This document shows positions 1 to 6,628 of a DNA stretch of 7,295 nucleotides, piece after piece (the first letter of the stretch is position 1; each line of letters begins with the position of its first letter). The stretch is taken from positions 1 to 7,295 of the forward strand of contig LCOM01000038.1 of the NCBI GenBank assembly GCA_000999395.1. Direction: 5' to 3'. Under the pieces are notes generated by a model that saw only the letters and a list, made by a program, of their open reading frames with translations, ran no database searches and was not told where the DNA came from. The stretch comes from Parcubacteria group bacterium GW2011_GWA2_47_7 (GTDB lineage: Bacteria > Patescibacteriota > Minisyncoccia > Phycocordibacterales > UBA6899). Both the position numbers and the translations under genes were made by a program.

Positions 1-389
1 TGAAATGTTACTGCACGATTTGGATTTTTAAATCGAATAACCTCAGTGCGACCTCCTTCTTTTGGATTCTCTTTGGACACATACGCATGTCCAGACTTGA
101 TCATTTTTTCGATATAGGCGCGATAAATTTCTGTGCGCTCTGATTGGCGGTAATATTCATCATGCTCCATTCCGAGCCACTGAAAAAGTTCAAGAAAATA
201 ATCTTCATACTCTTTCTTTGAGCGTATGGGATCAGTGTCTTCGCACCGAAGAATATATTTCCCTCCGTGTTTTCGTGCAAAGAGGTAGTTGTAGAGTGCA
301 GAACGTAATCCACCAACATGAAACCTCCCTGTCGGACTGGGTGCAAAACGCGTGACAACTTTTTCTCCATTGATGGATGTTTCCGTCAT
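1..389 (-). CDS. gltX: Glutamyl-tRNA synthetase, N-terminal part (cut by window edge)
   Basis: Class I aminoacyl-tRNA synthetase that charges tRNA-Glu with glutamate in the cytoplasm. Only the first 129 codons are present; the frame is open to base 1, so the C-terminal part lies outside. Seen in the sequence: start ATG at 389, then VTRFAPSPTGRFHVGG around residues 12-27, which carries the class I HIGH-type signature (HVGG, 24-27) of the Rossmann fold. RCEDTDPIRS (48-57) is the glutamate-binding stretch, and YRQSERTEIY (80-89) is also typical of GluRS. No Shine-Dalgarno sequence is visible upstream. It starts 14 nt after the murG stop, so it is probably the distal gene of the same transcript. 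A non-discriminating GluRS (also charging tRNA-Gln) is possible but cannot be judged from this part. Confidence 0.93.
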   Translation of the reverse strand, partial: MTETSINGEKVVTRFAPSPTGRFHVGGLRSALYNYLFARKHGGKYILRCEDTDPIRSKKEYEDYFLELFQWLGMEHDEYYRQSERTEIYRAYIEKMIKSGHAYVSKENPKEGGRTEVIRFKNPNRAVTF

Positions 390-403
390 GAATCGTAAAA
401 TGA

Positions 404-1528
404 TTAGTGCTTCGTTGCAATTGATAATAATGCTTGTGCTATCTTCTCTGCTGCGTCAGGTTTTGTGAACATTCTGCTTCCATCAATCATTTTTTGTTGA
501 ACATCCTTGTCACTCATGATTGAGTCAATAACGGAGAAAAAAAGTTCCGGCTTGAGATTTGTTTCCTCAATAACGGTGCAGGCACCGGTTCTGGCATAGC
601 TATAAGCATTTTCTCGTTGATGATCGTCGCGCGCGATAGGCAAAGGAATAAGGATGGATGGTTTTTGCCATATGGCTATTTCAAAAATACCTGATCCGGC
701 GCGTGAAATGACGAGGGATGCGGCTTTTGCCGCAAGGCGTAATCCAGTTGATTCGAGTGTTGCAAACGGATGATAACGGTTGGCATTGGGATTATTGGGT
801 AACACCGCCGCAGCCCGTTGCTTCATCCAGTCAAGATTCTTTTCACCCGTCTGGTGAACAATCTGACATTTCTCTAGGAGACGAGGCAAAATATCTATGA
901 TGTTTTCGTTGATACGCCCTGCTCCCTGAGAGCCACCGATGACGAGAATAACTGGTACGCCGGGTTCCAGTCCTAGCGCTTCGATGGGGTCTTCTGGTGG
1001 CATATCTAGTATTGCTTTGCGGATAGGTTGTCCAGTGTAAGCGATGCGGTCCTGGTGCGGGAAGTATTTTGCAGCCTCCGGATATGATATCGCGACCTTC
1101 TCCGCATAGCTTCCAATCCAACGGTTTACCTTTCCCGGTACAATATCGGACTCATGGATTACAACTGGAATACGCAATAGTTTTGCGGCAAATACTGTCG
1201 GAAAACTTGCGTAACCGCCTTTTCCAAATACAACATCTGGATAAAGCGCGAAGAGTTTGAATACGGCGAGGATACAACCGAATATCGTTTTGAAAGGATC
1301 GATGAAATTTTGTATAGAAAAATATGTTCGACGCTTTCCCGCAACGATTCCCACGAATGATATGTGTGTTCTCTTGAGCATGTCACTGTCGAAAGGCGCA
1401 TCGGACATATACACCAGGTCGATATCAAGCAGATGATCTTTTATTGTCAGCTCATTTACTGCTTCTGCGACCGCAATAATGGGATAAAAATGCCCCCCCG
1501 TTCCTCCCCCTGCAAATAGTATTCTCAT
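404..1528 (-). CDS. murG: MurG, lipid I N-acetylglucosaminyltransferase
   Basis: Transfers GlcNAc from UDP-GlcNAc to lipid I, giving lipid II at the inner face of the membrane. The 374-residue product has the usual length for this GT-B (GT28) enzyme. Seen: the N-terminal glycine loop FAGGGTGGHFYP (residues 5-16) with its invariant His13; GKGGYASFP (102-110); TGQPIR (165-170); the second-domain loop GGSQGAG (198-204); and the UDP-GlcNAc pocket SRAGSGIFEIA (275-285) followed by DDHQRENA (301-308). The usual HEQN motif reads HESD (125-128), so the Gln and Asn positions are changed; this looks like a lineage variant, since all other motifs are intact. ATG at 1528 is the only start that includes the glycine loop. 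No Shine-Dalgarno sequence is seen. It lies downstream of ftsW, as in classical dcw clusters, and just upstream of gltX. Confidence 0.97.
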   Translation of the reverse strand: MRILFAGGGTGGHFYPIIAVAEAVNELTIKDHLLDIDLVYMSDAPFDSDMLKRTHISFVGIVAGKRRTYFSIQNFIDPFKTIFGCILAVFKLFALYPDVVFGKGGYASFPTVFAAKLLRIPVVIHESDIVPGKVNRWIGSYAEKVAISYPEAAKYFPHQDRIAYTGQPIRKAILDMPPEDPIEALGLEPGVPVILVIGGSQGAGRINENIIDILPRLLEKCQIVHQTGEKNLDWMKQRAAAVLPNNPNANRYHPFATLESTGLRLAAKAASLVISRAGSGIFEIAIWQKPSILIPLPIARDDHQRENAYSYARTGACTVIEETNLKPELFFSVIDSIMSDKDVQQKMIDGSRMFTKPDAAEKIAQALLSIATKH

Positions 1529-1568
1529 GGTGTTTAAGTGTATATATGGTATTTAGTAGATAGAATTC

Positions 1569-1597
1569 AGTATACAACATGAAGAGCATTCCATGAA
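1569..1597 (-). promoter_or_regulatory. Possible promoter upstream of murG
   Basis: In the 111-nt ftsW-murG gap, the minus strand has TATACT (1569-1574, 5 of 6 to the -10 consensus) and TTCATG (1592-1597, 3 of 6 to -35) with a 17-nt spacer. Transcription would begin about 34 nt before the murG ATG. A short perfect inverted repeat, CATTC-atg-GAATG (1587-1599), overlaps the -35 element and could be an operator, but its 5-bp arms are short enough to be chance. Nothing else is recognised in this gap. Confidence 0.3.
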
Positions 1598-1639
1598 TGT
1601 TTGTAAGCCTAGTGAAAAGAGTAAGTAGTTTCCCGCTGT

Positions 1640-2737
1640 TTAGGCGTTTCGATGTCTTGAAATATTCAGCAATACCCCAACTTCAGTCATTGCGATAAGG
1701 AGCGCGGTACCTCCATGACTAATAAAAACGAGTGGAACACCAGTCAAGGGTGCAAGAGCAAGCATTGAGGCGATATTCACAAATGATTGAGAAGTGATGA
1801 GGACCACAATTCCTACCGCAATAAGCCCGCTAAAGACATCTGCTGCGTGTGCGGAAATCCAAAGTCCACGTAATGCAAATAAGACATAGAGAAGAATAAG
1901 GAACGTTGTTCCGATAAATCCAAATTCTTCACCTGCTACCGCAAAAATAGAGTCACCGTCAGCTTCCGGGAGGTAGTTAAATTTTTGCACGCTTTGACCA
2001 AGTCCTTTCCCTGCAATACCGCCGGCGCCAATTGCAATAAGTGATTGTTTGAGTTGATATCCAGACCCCTGGAAATCATCGTGATGCCAGAGTGTCGTAA
2101 AGCGATCAAGCACATATGGGCGCCACATGGCGAGCGCAGCGAGTCCGATAACGCCAATGATGAATATGATAAGCATGTCTCTCCAGCGCGCCCCTGCAGC
2201 AAAATACATTGCGACGCCCGCAAAAACTGTTATCAGAAAGCTCCCCGTATCACGTTGCGCAATAAATACAGCACATGCAATACCCAATACAACAAGGAGC
2301 GGATAAATACCGAACAGTGGCGATTGAATTTTCCTTTTAAAAAGAGTGAGCCATGCAGCAAGATAAATGACAATACTGAGTTTTAAGATTTCGCCGGGTT
2401 GAAATGAGACAATACCGAGGTCAATCCAGCGTTTCGCACCCCCATGTTCCATACCGAGCCCTGGAACAAATACCAATAGAGAAAGAATGATTGCGCCAAG
2501 AAGAATCCAGAAAGCATGTTTTTTGATGAATTGTTGACGAATGCGCGAAGCAATGAACATTGCAACACCACCCCCACAGAGCCCGAGAACGATTTGCGAG
2601 ATGAGACCTTTACCAAATTTTGACGCATCTTGCGCCAATATTCCCAGTGATGCAGAAATAAAAATGAGGAAACCGACGCTGATGAGCGCTATTACAAGGC
2701 CGAGAAAAACACCGTCGACGGATTTTTGTTTATCCAC
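1640..2737 (-). CDS. ftsW: FtsW-type SEDS peptidoglycan glycosyltransferase
   Basis: Multi-pass membrane enzyme of the SEDS family (FtsW/RodA/SpoVE) that polymerises lipid II into glycan, normally with a class B penicillin-binding protein. The 365-residue product is near-continuous hydrophobic segments, fitting about ten helices. Seen: GGAKRWIDLG (99-108), FQPGEILKL (112-120), PEADGDSIFAVAGEEFGFIG (257-276), SQSFVNI (316-322) and PLTGVPLVFISHGG (330-343). Asp262 in GDSIF aligns with the catalytic Asp of RodA/FtsW. Tyr of the usual ISYGG is His here. FtsW rather than RodA is preferred from its place between mraY and murG; sequence alone cannot fully separate them. The start is GTG at 2737: the frame has a stop upstream beyond the promoter-like TATAAT, and no in-frame ATG precedes the first helix. 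No Shine-Dalgarno sequence precedes it. Confidence 0.95.
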   Translation of the reverse strand: MDKQKSVDGVFLGLVIALISVGFLIFISASLGILAQDASKFGKGLISQIVLGLCGGGVAMFIASRIRQQFIKKHAFWILLGAIILSLLVFVPGLGMEHGGAKRWIDLGIVSFQPGEILKLSIVIYLAAWLTLFKRKIQSPLFGIYPLLVVLGIACAVFIAQRDTGSFLITVFAGVAMYFAAGARWRDMLIIFIIGVIGLAALAMWRPYVLDRFTTLWHHDDFQGSGYQLKQSLIAIGAGGIAGKGLGQSVQKFNYLPEADGDSIFAVAGEEFGFIGTTFLILLYVLFALRGLWISAHAADVFSGLIAVGIVVLITSQSFVNIASMLALAPLTGVPLVFISHGGTALLIAMTEVGVLLNISRHRNA

Positions 2738-2743
2738 CGAATC

Positions 2744-2749
2744 ATTATA
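2744..2749 (-). promoter_or_regulatory. Consensus -10 box (TATAAT) directly before ftsW
   Basis: A perfect TATAAT on the minus strand ends 6 nt before the GTG start of ftsW. A sigma70-type start would fall at or within a base or two of the GTG, giving a leaderless mRNA, which agrees with the lack of a Shine-Dalgarno sequence. The best -35 candidate, TGGACA (2770-2775, 5 of 6), is 20 nt upstream, longer than the usual 16-18 nt, so promoter strength is uncertain. The rest of the 134-nt mraY-ftsW gap holds only a 25-codon open frame that I do not regard as a gene. Confidence 0.45.
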
Positions 2750-2872
2750 CCGTAGTAGTTCTCAAATGCTGTCCACACATGGCCTTATTGAGTTCGATCA
2801 GCCTCTTTTTAGAAGTCTTCATGGGTGAAATACTGCTTCCAAGTTTTTTGCTCGAAAGTCGTTGCGGTAGGT

Positions 2873-3928
2873 TTATCCAATGAGTTGTATGATGACTCCA
2901 ATTACTGCGAGCATCAGTCCGATGACCCAGTACCTCATAGTGACTTTATATGCCGGCCAACCAAGTGCCTGAAAATGATTATGTAGCGGTGCGACGAGAA
3001 AAACCTTTTTCCCGCCACGGTACTTTTTTGATGTGATCTGGATGATGCTTGATGCGCTTGTGACAACAAGGAGGAAGGCGATAATAGGAAGAACTGCAAC
3101 CGCATTTGTGAGGAATGCGAGTACAACAAGCGACGTCGTAAGCGCCATGGTACCTGTCTCAGAGCAGAAAAAACGTGCCGGCGGAATATTGAACCAAAGA
3201 AATGCCAAAATTCCTCCGACAACAACCGATGCATATGTTGCGATATTTATCTGACCATTTGAGAACGCAATAACGGCGTATGCCGCATAGATGGACGCGA
3301 ACACTCCACCCGAGAGTCCGTCGATACCGTCAATGATCCCCCCTGAATAAATTCCAATAATAAAAATAATGAAAATGGGAATGAGAAATACACCCACATG
3401 AAGATTTCCAAAAAACGGAATAAAGATGCTGGTGATATCCAATTTGAAATAGAACCAATATGATCCAAGTAGTCCGAGCAAAAAAACGAAGAGTAGGCGC
3501 GTTTTGAGTGACAGTCCTCCACCGCGATACGTTCCTCTGTCACGACAAACAAGATAGTCGTCGACGAGTCCGCAGAGTGCGCCGGCAAGAAGAGTGAACA
3601 CAGGAAGCCACGTTTGGTCGCGTGAAAGGAAGTTCAGTTTCCCTGTTATTTCGGTTGGAAAAAAAATAGAAAATAGCCAGAGAATGGCAATAGTCAGACT
3701 TACGCTCCCCCAAATAATTATCCCTCCCATGCGTGGGGTTTTTCGTTCTTCGTCATTATGAAGTTTACTTGTTATTGTTGCGGCGCCTCCGTCTATGGTG
3801 TGAACGACACTTGTTTTTTTCCACATTTTTCGCGCATATAAAAATTTTGCAAGAAATGGAGTCATCGCGATGCCAATAAAAAAAGACAGTGCGGCAGGAA
3901 AAAGTATTTTGATGACATCAGTAGCCAT
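2873..3928 (-). CDS. mraY: MraY, phospho-MurNAc-pentapeptide translocase
   Basis: Integral membrane enzyme that transfers phospho-MurNAc-pentapeptide from the UDP precursor to undecaprenyl phosphate, forming lipid I. The product is about 351 residues, usual for the family, with about ten hydrophobic segments. Seen, numbered from the TTG at 3934: TPRMGG (66-71), GLVDDYL with Asp125-Asp126 (122-128), GGIIDGIDGLSGG (198-210), SETGTMAL (258-265) and APLHNHFQALGWP (315-327). These are the family's signature loops, but three are altered: NLTDGLDG lacks its Asn, MGDxGS has Glu259 for the Mg-binding Asp, and HHH reads HNH. I place the start at ATG 3928, 2 nt after the carboxypeptidase stop; TTG at 3934 (overlapping that stop by 4 nt) is the alternative. 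No clear Shine-Dalgarno sequence is seen, so translation coupling to the upstream gene is likely. Confidence 0.95.
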   Translation of the reverse strand: MATDVIKILFPAALSFFIGIAMTPFLAKFLYARKMWKKTSVVHTIDGGAATITSKLHNDEERKTPRMGGIIIWGSVSLTIAILWLFSIFFPTEITGKLNFLSRDQTWLPVFTLLAGALCGLVDDYLVCRDRGTYRGGGLSLKTRLLFVFLLGLLGSYWFYFKLDITSIFIPFFGNLHVGVFLIPIFIIFIIGIYSGGIIDGIDGLSGGVFASIYAAYAVIAFSNGQINIATYASVVVGGILAFLWFNIPPARFFCSETGTMALTTSLVVLAFLTNAVAVLPIIAFLLVVTSASSIIQITSKKYRGGKKVFLVAPLHNHFQALGWPAYKVTMRYWVIGLMLAVIGVIIQLIG

Positions 3929-3930
3929 AA

Positions 3931-4944
3931 TCAAAGATTCAGTGTTTTTCCCGTTATTTTTTCAACGGTAGCATCGATGAGTTGTTCGACATCGGAAAAC
4001 CTTCCTTCATAGGTCGAGCCAAGTACGACGATTACCACTGGATGTTGAATGCCTATATCAACCACGACGACAAGATTTCCACCGGCAAGGTCTGTGAATC
4101 CAGTCTTGGAGCCGATAATGCCATTAGTGCTCGCAACCCCCTGGTTCGTATTGGTCACATGGTGGACGATGTTGTTCTCAGACTTTAGGTCAATTTTGGC
4201 ATAGGTCGTTGGTGAGAATAGTTCCGGATGTTTTCGAAGTACATACTCAAAGAGCATCGCCATATCGCGTGAGGAGCCGTATGCGCCGGCGGTCAGACTT
4301 TCAATATCCAATCCGCTTTCATTGCGAAAAAAAGTATTGACGAGTCCGATATCCCGCGCCTTATCATTCATCTTCTCGATGAACAATTTTTTATTTAAAA
4401 ATGGATCAGATGAGCTTGCGTTCGGAAGTATCGCACCTGCAACTCCCGCAATAGCACTCGCACCGTCATTTGATGAAGCGATAAGCGTGAAATTGAGTAA
4501 TTTATCGAAATCCCACGTCTCGCCAGCAAGAAGACCACTATCCCCTTCTTCTAAAATATCGATGGAACGAATAGTAATCTTTGTATTTGCCGGCAGTAGT
4601 TCCTTGGCGACAACAGCCATCATAATTTTGGTCACTGATGCAAGGGGTAGTTCTGCAAACTCATTGCGAGAAAAAAGCTTTTTGTGATCAGTGATATCCC
4701 AAACATAAATACTTTTTCCCCGTAGTGTCAGTGCTGCAAACGGAGAGGCGGCTCTCACTGGTGGCTCGACTATCTCAGGTGTTGTATTGACTTGTGTTCC
4801 GGCGGTGGCTACCTGAGCGGCATTAGGGCTCGAAAGGGTATCATCTGGTGTGAGTTTTGCAAGCGCAATGATGACCCGCGGTCCGGTGAGGAATCCGAGT
4901 ATTGTGACGACGAGAAATAATTGTATTTTTTGAGCGGTGTTCAT
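3931..4944 (-). CDS. D-alanyl-D-alanine carboxypeptidase (peptidase S11, PBP5-like)
   Basis: Serine DD-peptidase that removes the terminal D-Ala from peptidoglycan stem peptides outside the membrane. Seen in the 337-residue product: a hydrophobic N-terminal helix (about residues 7-29) ending IIALAK, a possible signal peptidase site or membrane anchor; a Ser/Thr/Pro-rich linker (about 32-66); then the penicillin-binding fold with SVTK (Ser103 nucleophile, Lys106), SSN (157-159) and KTG (280-282). These are the three S11 active-site motifs in normal order and spacing. It lacks the long C-terminal domain and amphipathic anchor of E. coli PBP5, ending soon after the catalytic domain. ATG at 4944 overlaps the scpB stop by 4 nt (ATGA) and has no clear Shine-Dalgarno sequence, suggesting translational coupling. 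An endopeptidase of the same family (PBP7-like) is possible; the substrate cannot be settled from motifs. Confidence 0.92.
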   Translation of the reverse strand: MNTAQKIQLFLVVTILGFLTGPRVIIALAKLTPDDTLSSPNAAQVATAGTQVNTTPEIVEPPVRAASPFAALTLRGKSIYVWDITDHKKLFSRNEFAELPLASVTKIMMAVVAKELLPANTKITIRSIDILEEGDSGLLAGETWDFDKLLNFTLIASSNDGASAIAGVAGAILPNASSSDPFLNKKLFIEKMNDKARDIGLVNTFFRNESGLDIESLTAGAYGSSRDMAMLFEYVLRKHPELFSPTTYAKIDLKSENNIVHHVTNTNQGVASTNGIIGSKTGFTDLAGGNLVVVVDIGIQHPVVIVVLGSTYEGRFSDVEQLIDATVEKITGKTLNL

Positions 4945-5684
4945 AGTGTTTCATTGTGACGAACCTGAATGGTGTGTGCATGAAGCGTTTTGTCAGAATA
5001 ACCTCCGCCAGCCTCATCTTCCTCCGTGATGTCTGCTTCCTCTTCTTGCTCTAACTCGGTTGCCTCCATAGCCTCGGCTTCGAGTGCCGTATCAGACGTC
5101 GAATCCGAATCGGACTCGCGACCTTCTTCCTGTACCTCTGTGGATTTTTCCTCCTCCTGTTTTACTGCAGTAAATGCGGCGAGTTGTTGCATCGTGTCAT
5201 GGAAATCCGGCAAATCTTCGATGCGTGATACTCCCATGAACTCCATAAGTTGGAGTGTCGACTTGTAAAGAAAACTTCGTTGATCTTTTGGGTTATCAAT
5301 CTTTTCGACGAGGCCACGAATGAGAAGGTTACGCAAAATGAACGTAGAATTTACGCCACGGATATAGTCAATCTCACTTCTTGTGATAGGCCCTTTATAA
5401 AGTACGATTGAGAGTGTTTCCAGTGCGGCCTTGGATAGGTCTTTGGAGAGTTCCTCTTTGGTAATGCTTTCAATGAGTGCGCTCGCCTCTGGTGCGGTAC
5501 CGAGGGTAATCTCATCGCCATTTTGCATAAGTACCAATCCGGCTTCATCGAGTCGTCCCGCTAGTGTTGCGATAGCATCCCCGATATCGCCTTCCGACCG
5601 TTTAAGAAGTCCAGCCAGACGTTTAATAGTCATTGGTTCTGCTTGGTAAAAGAGTATGGCGGATATAGCTTTTGTAAGTTCCAT
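4941..5684 (-). CDS. scpB: ScpB, segregation and condensation protein B
   Basis: Winged-helix KITE subunit of the SMC-ScpAB condensin; a dimer binds the central part of the ScpA kleisin and regulates DNA loading by SMC. Seen in the 247-residue product: a first winged-helix domain (about residues 1-75, starting LTKAISAILFYQAEPMTI) and a second (about 80-160) with the conserved run LSKAALETLSIVLYKGPITR (83-102), then EIDYIRGVNS and LLIRGLVEK. After about residue 172 comes a tail very rich in Glu, Asp and Ser, ending in a more polar stretch with several His. The core is normal length; the roughly 70-residue tail is likely disordered. ATG at 5684 is in good agreement with the family start. It follows scpA by 64 nt and overlaps the carboxypeptidase start by 4 nt. 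No Shine-Dalgarno sequence is visible. Confidence 0.95.
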   Translation of the reverse strand: MELTKAISAILFYQAEPMTIKRLAGLLKRSEGDIGDAIATLAGRLDEAGLVLMQNGDEITLGTAPEASALIESITKEELSKDLSKAALETLSIVLYKGPITRSEIDYIRGVNSTFILRNLLIRGLVEKIDNPKDQRSFLYKSTLQLMEFMGVSRIEDLPDFHDTMQQLAAFTAVKQEEEKSTEVQEEGRESDSDSTSDTALEAEAMEATELEQEEEADITEEDEAGGGYSDKTLHAHTIQVRHNETL

Positions 5685-5703
5685 GATGTTTTATGAAGTC
5701 TAG

Positions 5704-5726
5704 CAAAAAATAGCTTTAATGAAAGC
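5704..5726 (-). other. Small hairpin with T-rich tail between scpA and scpB
   Basis: On the minus strand the gap reads GCTTT-catt-AAAGC (5713-5726) followed by TATTTTTT (5705-5712). This resembles a weak intrinsic terminator or attenuator that could lower expression of scpB and downstream genes relative to scpA. The stem is only 5 bp and mostly A-T, so it may be chance. Confidence 0.25.
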
Positions 5727-5748
5727 CCGATTGTGCACTACGCGATGA

Positions 5749-6492
5749 CTACCCATAATTTGGGGTATCAAACTTATGCGTTTCAATATCAATGTCACCA
5801 TAGTCTTCGTGTTGCGTTACGTGCACAATTCCCTGTTTGACGAGCTCAAGCATCGCAAGGAAGGAGATAATGATTTCCCCGCGATGTTCTTTTCCTACTG
5901 ATTTACCTTTTTGGTATTTCGAAAATTGTGTGAAACTCGTCTTGAGCGCAGATGTGACTCTTTGCGAAAGCCTCATCATCATCTCTTCTATCGAGATAAC
6001 TTTTTTTACTGTTGCTTTCGGTATGGATATTTTCTTGGGAAGCGCATTGATGACGTCACGCATTGATTGCCCTACTGCTGCCGCTGAAATGCGATTATCT
6101 GGGGCGAAGACCACCGTCATCTCAGACCTACCGCTTCGTTCAAAAATGAGCTGTTTTCCGAAATTCGTTTTGACGTGTTGAGACAGATTCCTAAAGAGCT
6201 CATACATTGCAAGCCTTCGCTTGAGATCGTCAATGTCACTTTCTTCTTCCGTAGTGAGGTTGAGGTCGGGAAGCAATGCCTTTGATTTGATCAGCACAAG
6301 CGTCGATGCGACGAGAAGGAAATTGGCGACATCATTCATTGGAAATGCTTCAAAGCTTCTTATGTGTGCGATGTAGTCATCAGCGACCTTGGAAAGCGAA
6401 AAATCACTGATGAAAAGTTTTCGTTTTTCAATAAGCGTAAGCAAAAGATCTAGAGGACCCTCAAAGTGCTCTGTTTTCAGTTGGTAACTCAC
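5749..6492 (-). CDS. scpA: ScpA, kleisin subunit of SMC condensin
   Basis: Kleisin that bridges the two SMC heads and binds the ScpB dimer, acting in chromosome compaction and segregation. Seen, numbered from the GTG at 6492 (247 residues): the N-terminal signature FEGPLDLLLTLIEKRKL (10-26), VADDYIAHI (36-44), the conserved VASTLVLIKSKALLP (61-75), and a C-terminal winged helix (about 205-234, GEIIISFLAMLELVKQGIV) that contacts the SMC head. I chose the GTG start because it lies 8 nt after AGGAG on the minus strand and its VSYQLK... aligns with the start of typical ScpA proteins (for example MQYQVK in Bacillus). An in-frame ATG at 6528 would add 12 residues without family support and would place the start at the predicted transcription start. 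It is the first gene of the minus-strand series and diverges from the DUF805 gene. Confidence 0.95.
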   Translation of the reverse strand: MSYQLKTEHFEGPLDLLLTLIEKRKLFISDFSLSKVADDYIAHIRSFEAFPMNDVANFLLVASTLVLIKSKALLPDLNLTTEEESDIDDLKRRLAMYELFRNLSQHVKTNFGKQLIFERSGRSEMTVVFAPDNRISAAAVGQSMRDVINALPKKISIPKATVKKVISIEEMMMRLSQRVTSALKTSFTQFSKYQKGKSVGKEHRGEIIISFLAMLELVKQGIVHVTQHEDYGDIDIETHKFDTPNYG

Positions 6493-6500
6493 TCGGTGTT

Positions 6501-6505
6501 CTCCT
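6501..6505 (-). promoter_or_regulatory. Shine-Dalgarno sequence of scpA
   Basis: AGGAG on the minus strand, 8 nt before GTG at 6492. It is the clearest ribosome binding site in the minus-strand series and decides the scpA start in favour of GTG over the upstream ATG at 6528. Confidence 0.7.
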
Positions 6506-6534
6506 AGCACTGCATGTTGCTCATCCATTGCCGC

Positions 6535-6563
6535 ATTTTACCACAAAAGTCATACTCTGCCAC
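6535..6563 (-). promoter_or_regulatory. Promoter of scpA and the downstream cluster
   Basis: On the minus strand GTGGCA (6558-6563, 4 of 6 to the -35 consensus) and TAAAAT (6535-6540, 5 of 6 to -10) are separated by exactly 17 nt. The expected transcription start is near 6528, leaving a leader of about 36 nt that contains the AGGAG site. It lies in the divergent region between scpA and the DUF805 gene; no comparable plus-strand promoter stands out, the best -10-like match being TACACT (6615-6620). Confidence 0.5.
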
Positions 6564-6628
6564 ATCTTTCTCAGTGCCACAATCGTGCTTCATAACGCGC
6601 TCATCAATGGTGAGTACACTGACTACAT

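Noticed and set aside
2045..2386. A 113-codon plus-strand open frame antisense to ftsW.
   Set aside because: It lies wholly inside a gene with clear family motifs, has charged low-complexity content and no ribosome site; an antisense shadow.
2745..2822. A 25-codon minus-strand open frame (MKTSKKRLIEL...) in the mraY-ftsW gap, at the usual place of murD.
   Set aside because: No Shine-Dalgarno sequence, no recognisable MurD motif, and it ends inside the TATAAT element; length is within chance.
4322..4687. A 121-codon plus-strand open frame antisense to the carboxypeptidase.
   Set aside because: Covers the region encoding the SxxK and SxN motifs on the other strand; no family resemblance.
5026..5268. 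A Ser-rich plus-strand open frame.
   Set aside because: It is the complement of the Glu/Asp-rich scpB tail, whose codons read as Ser/Cys on the other strand; composition artefact.
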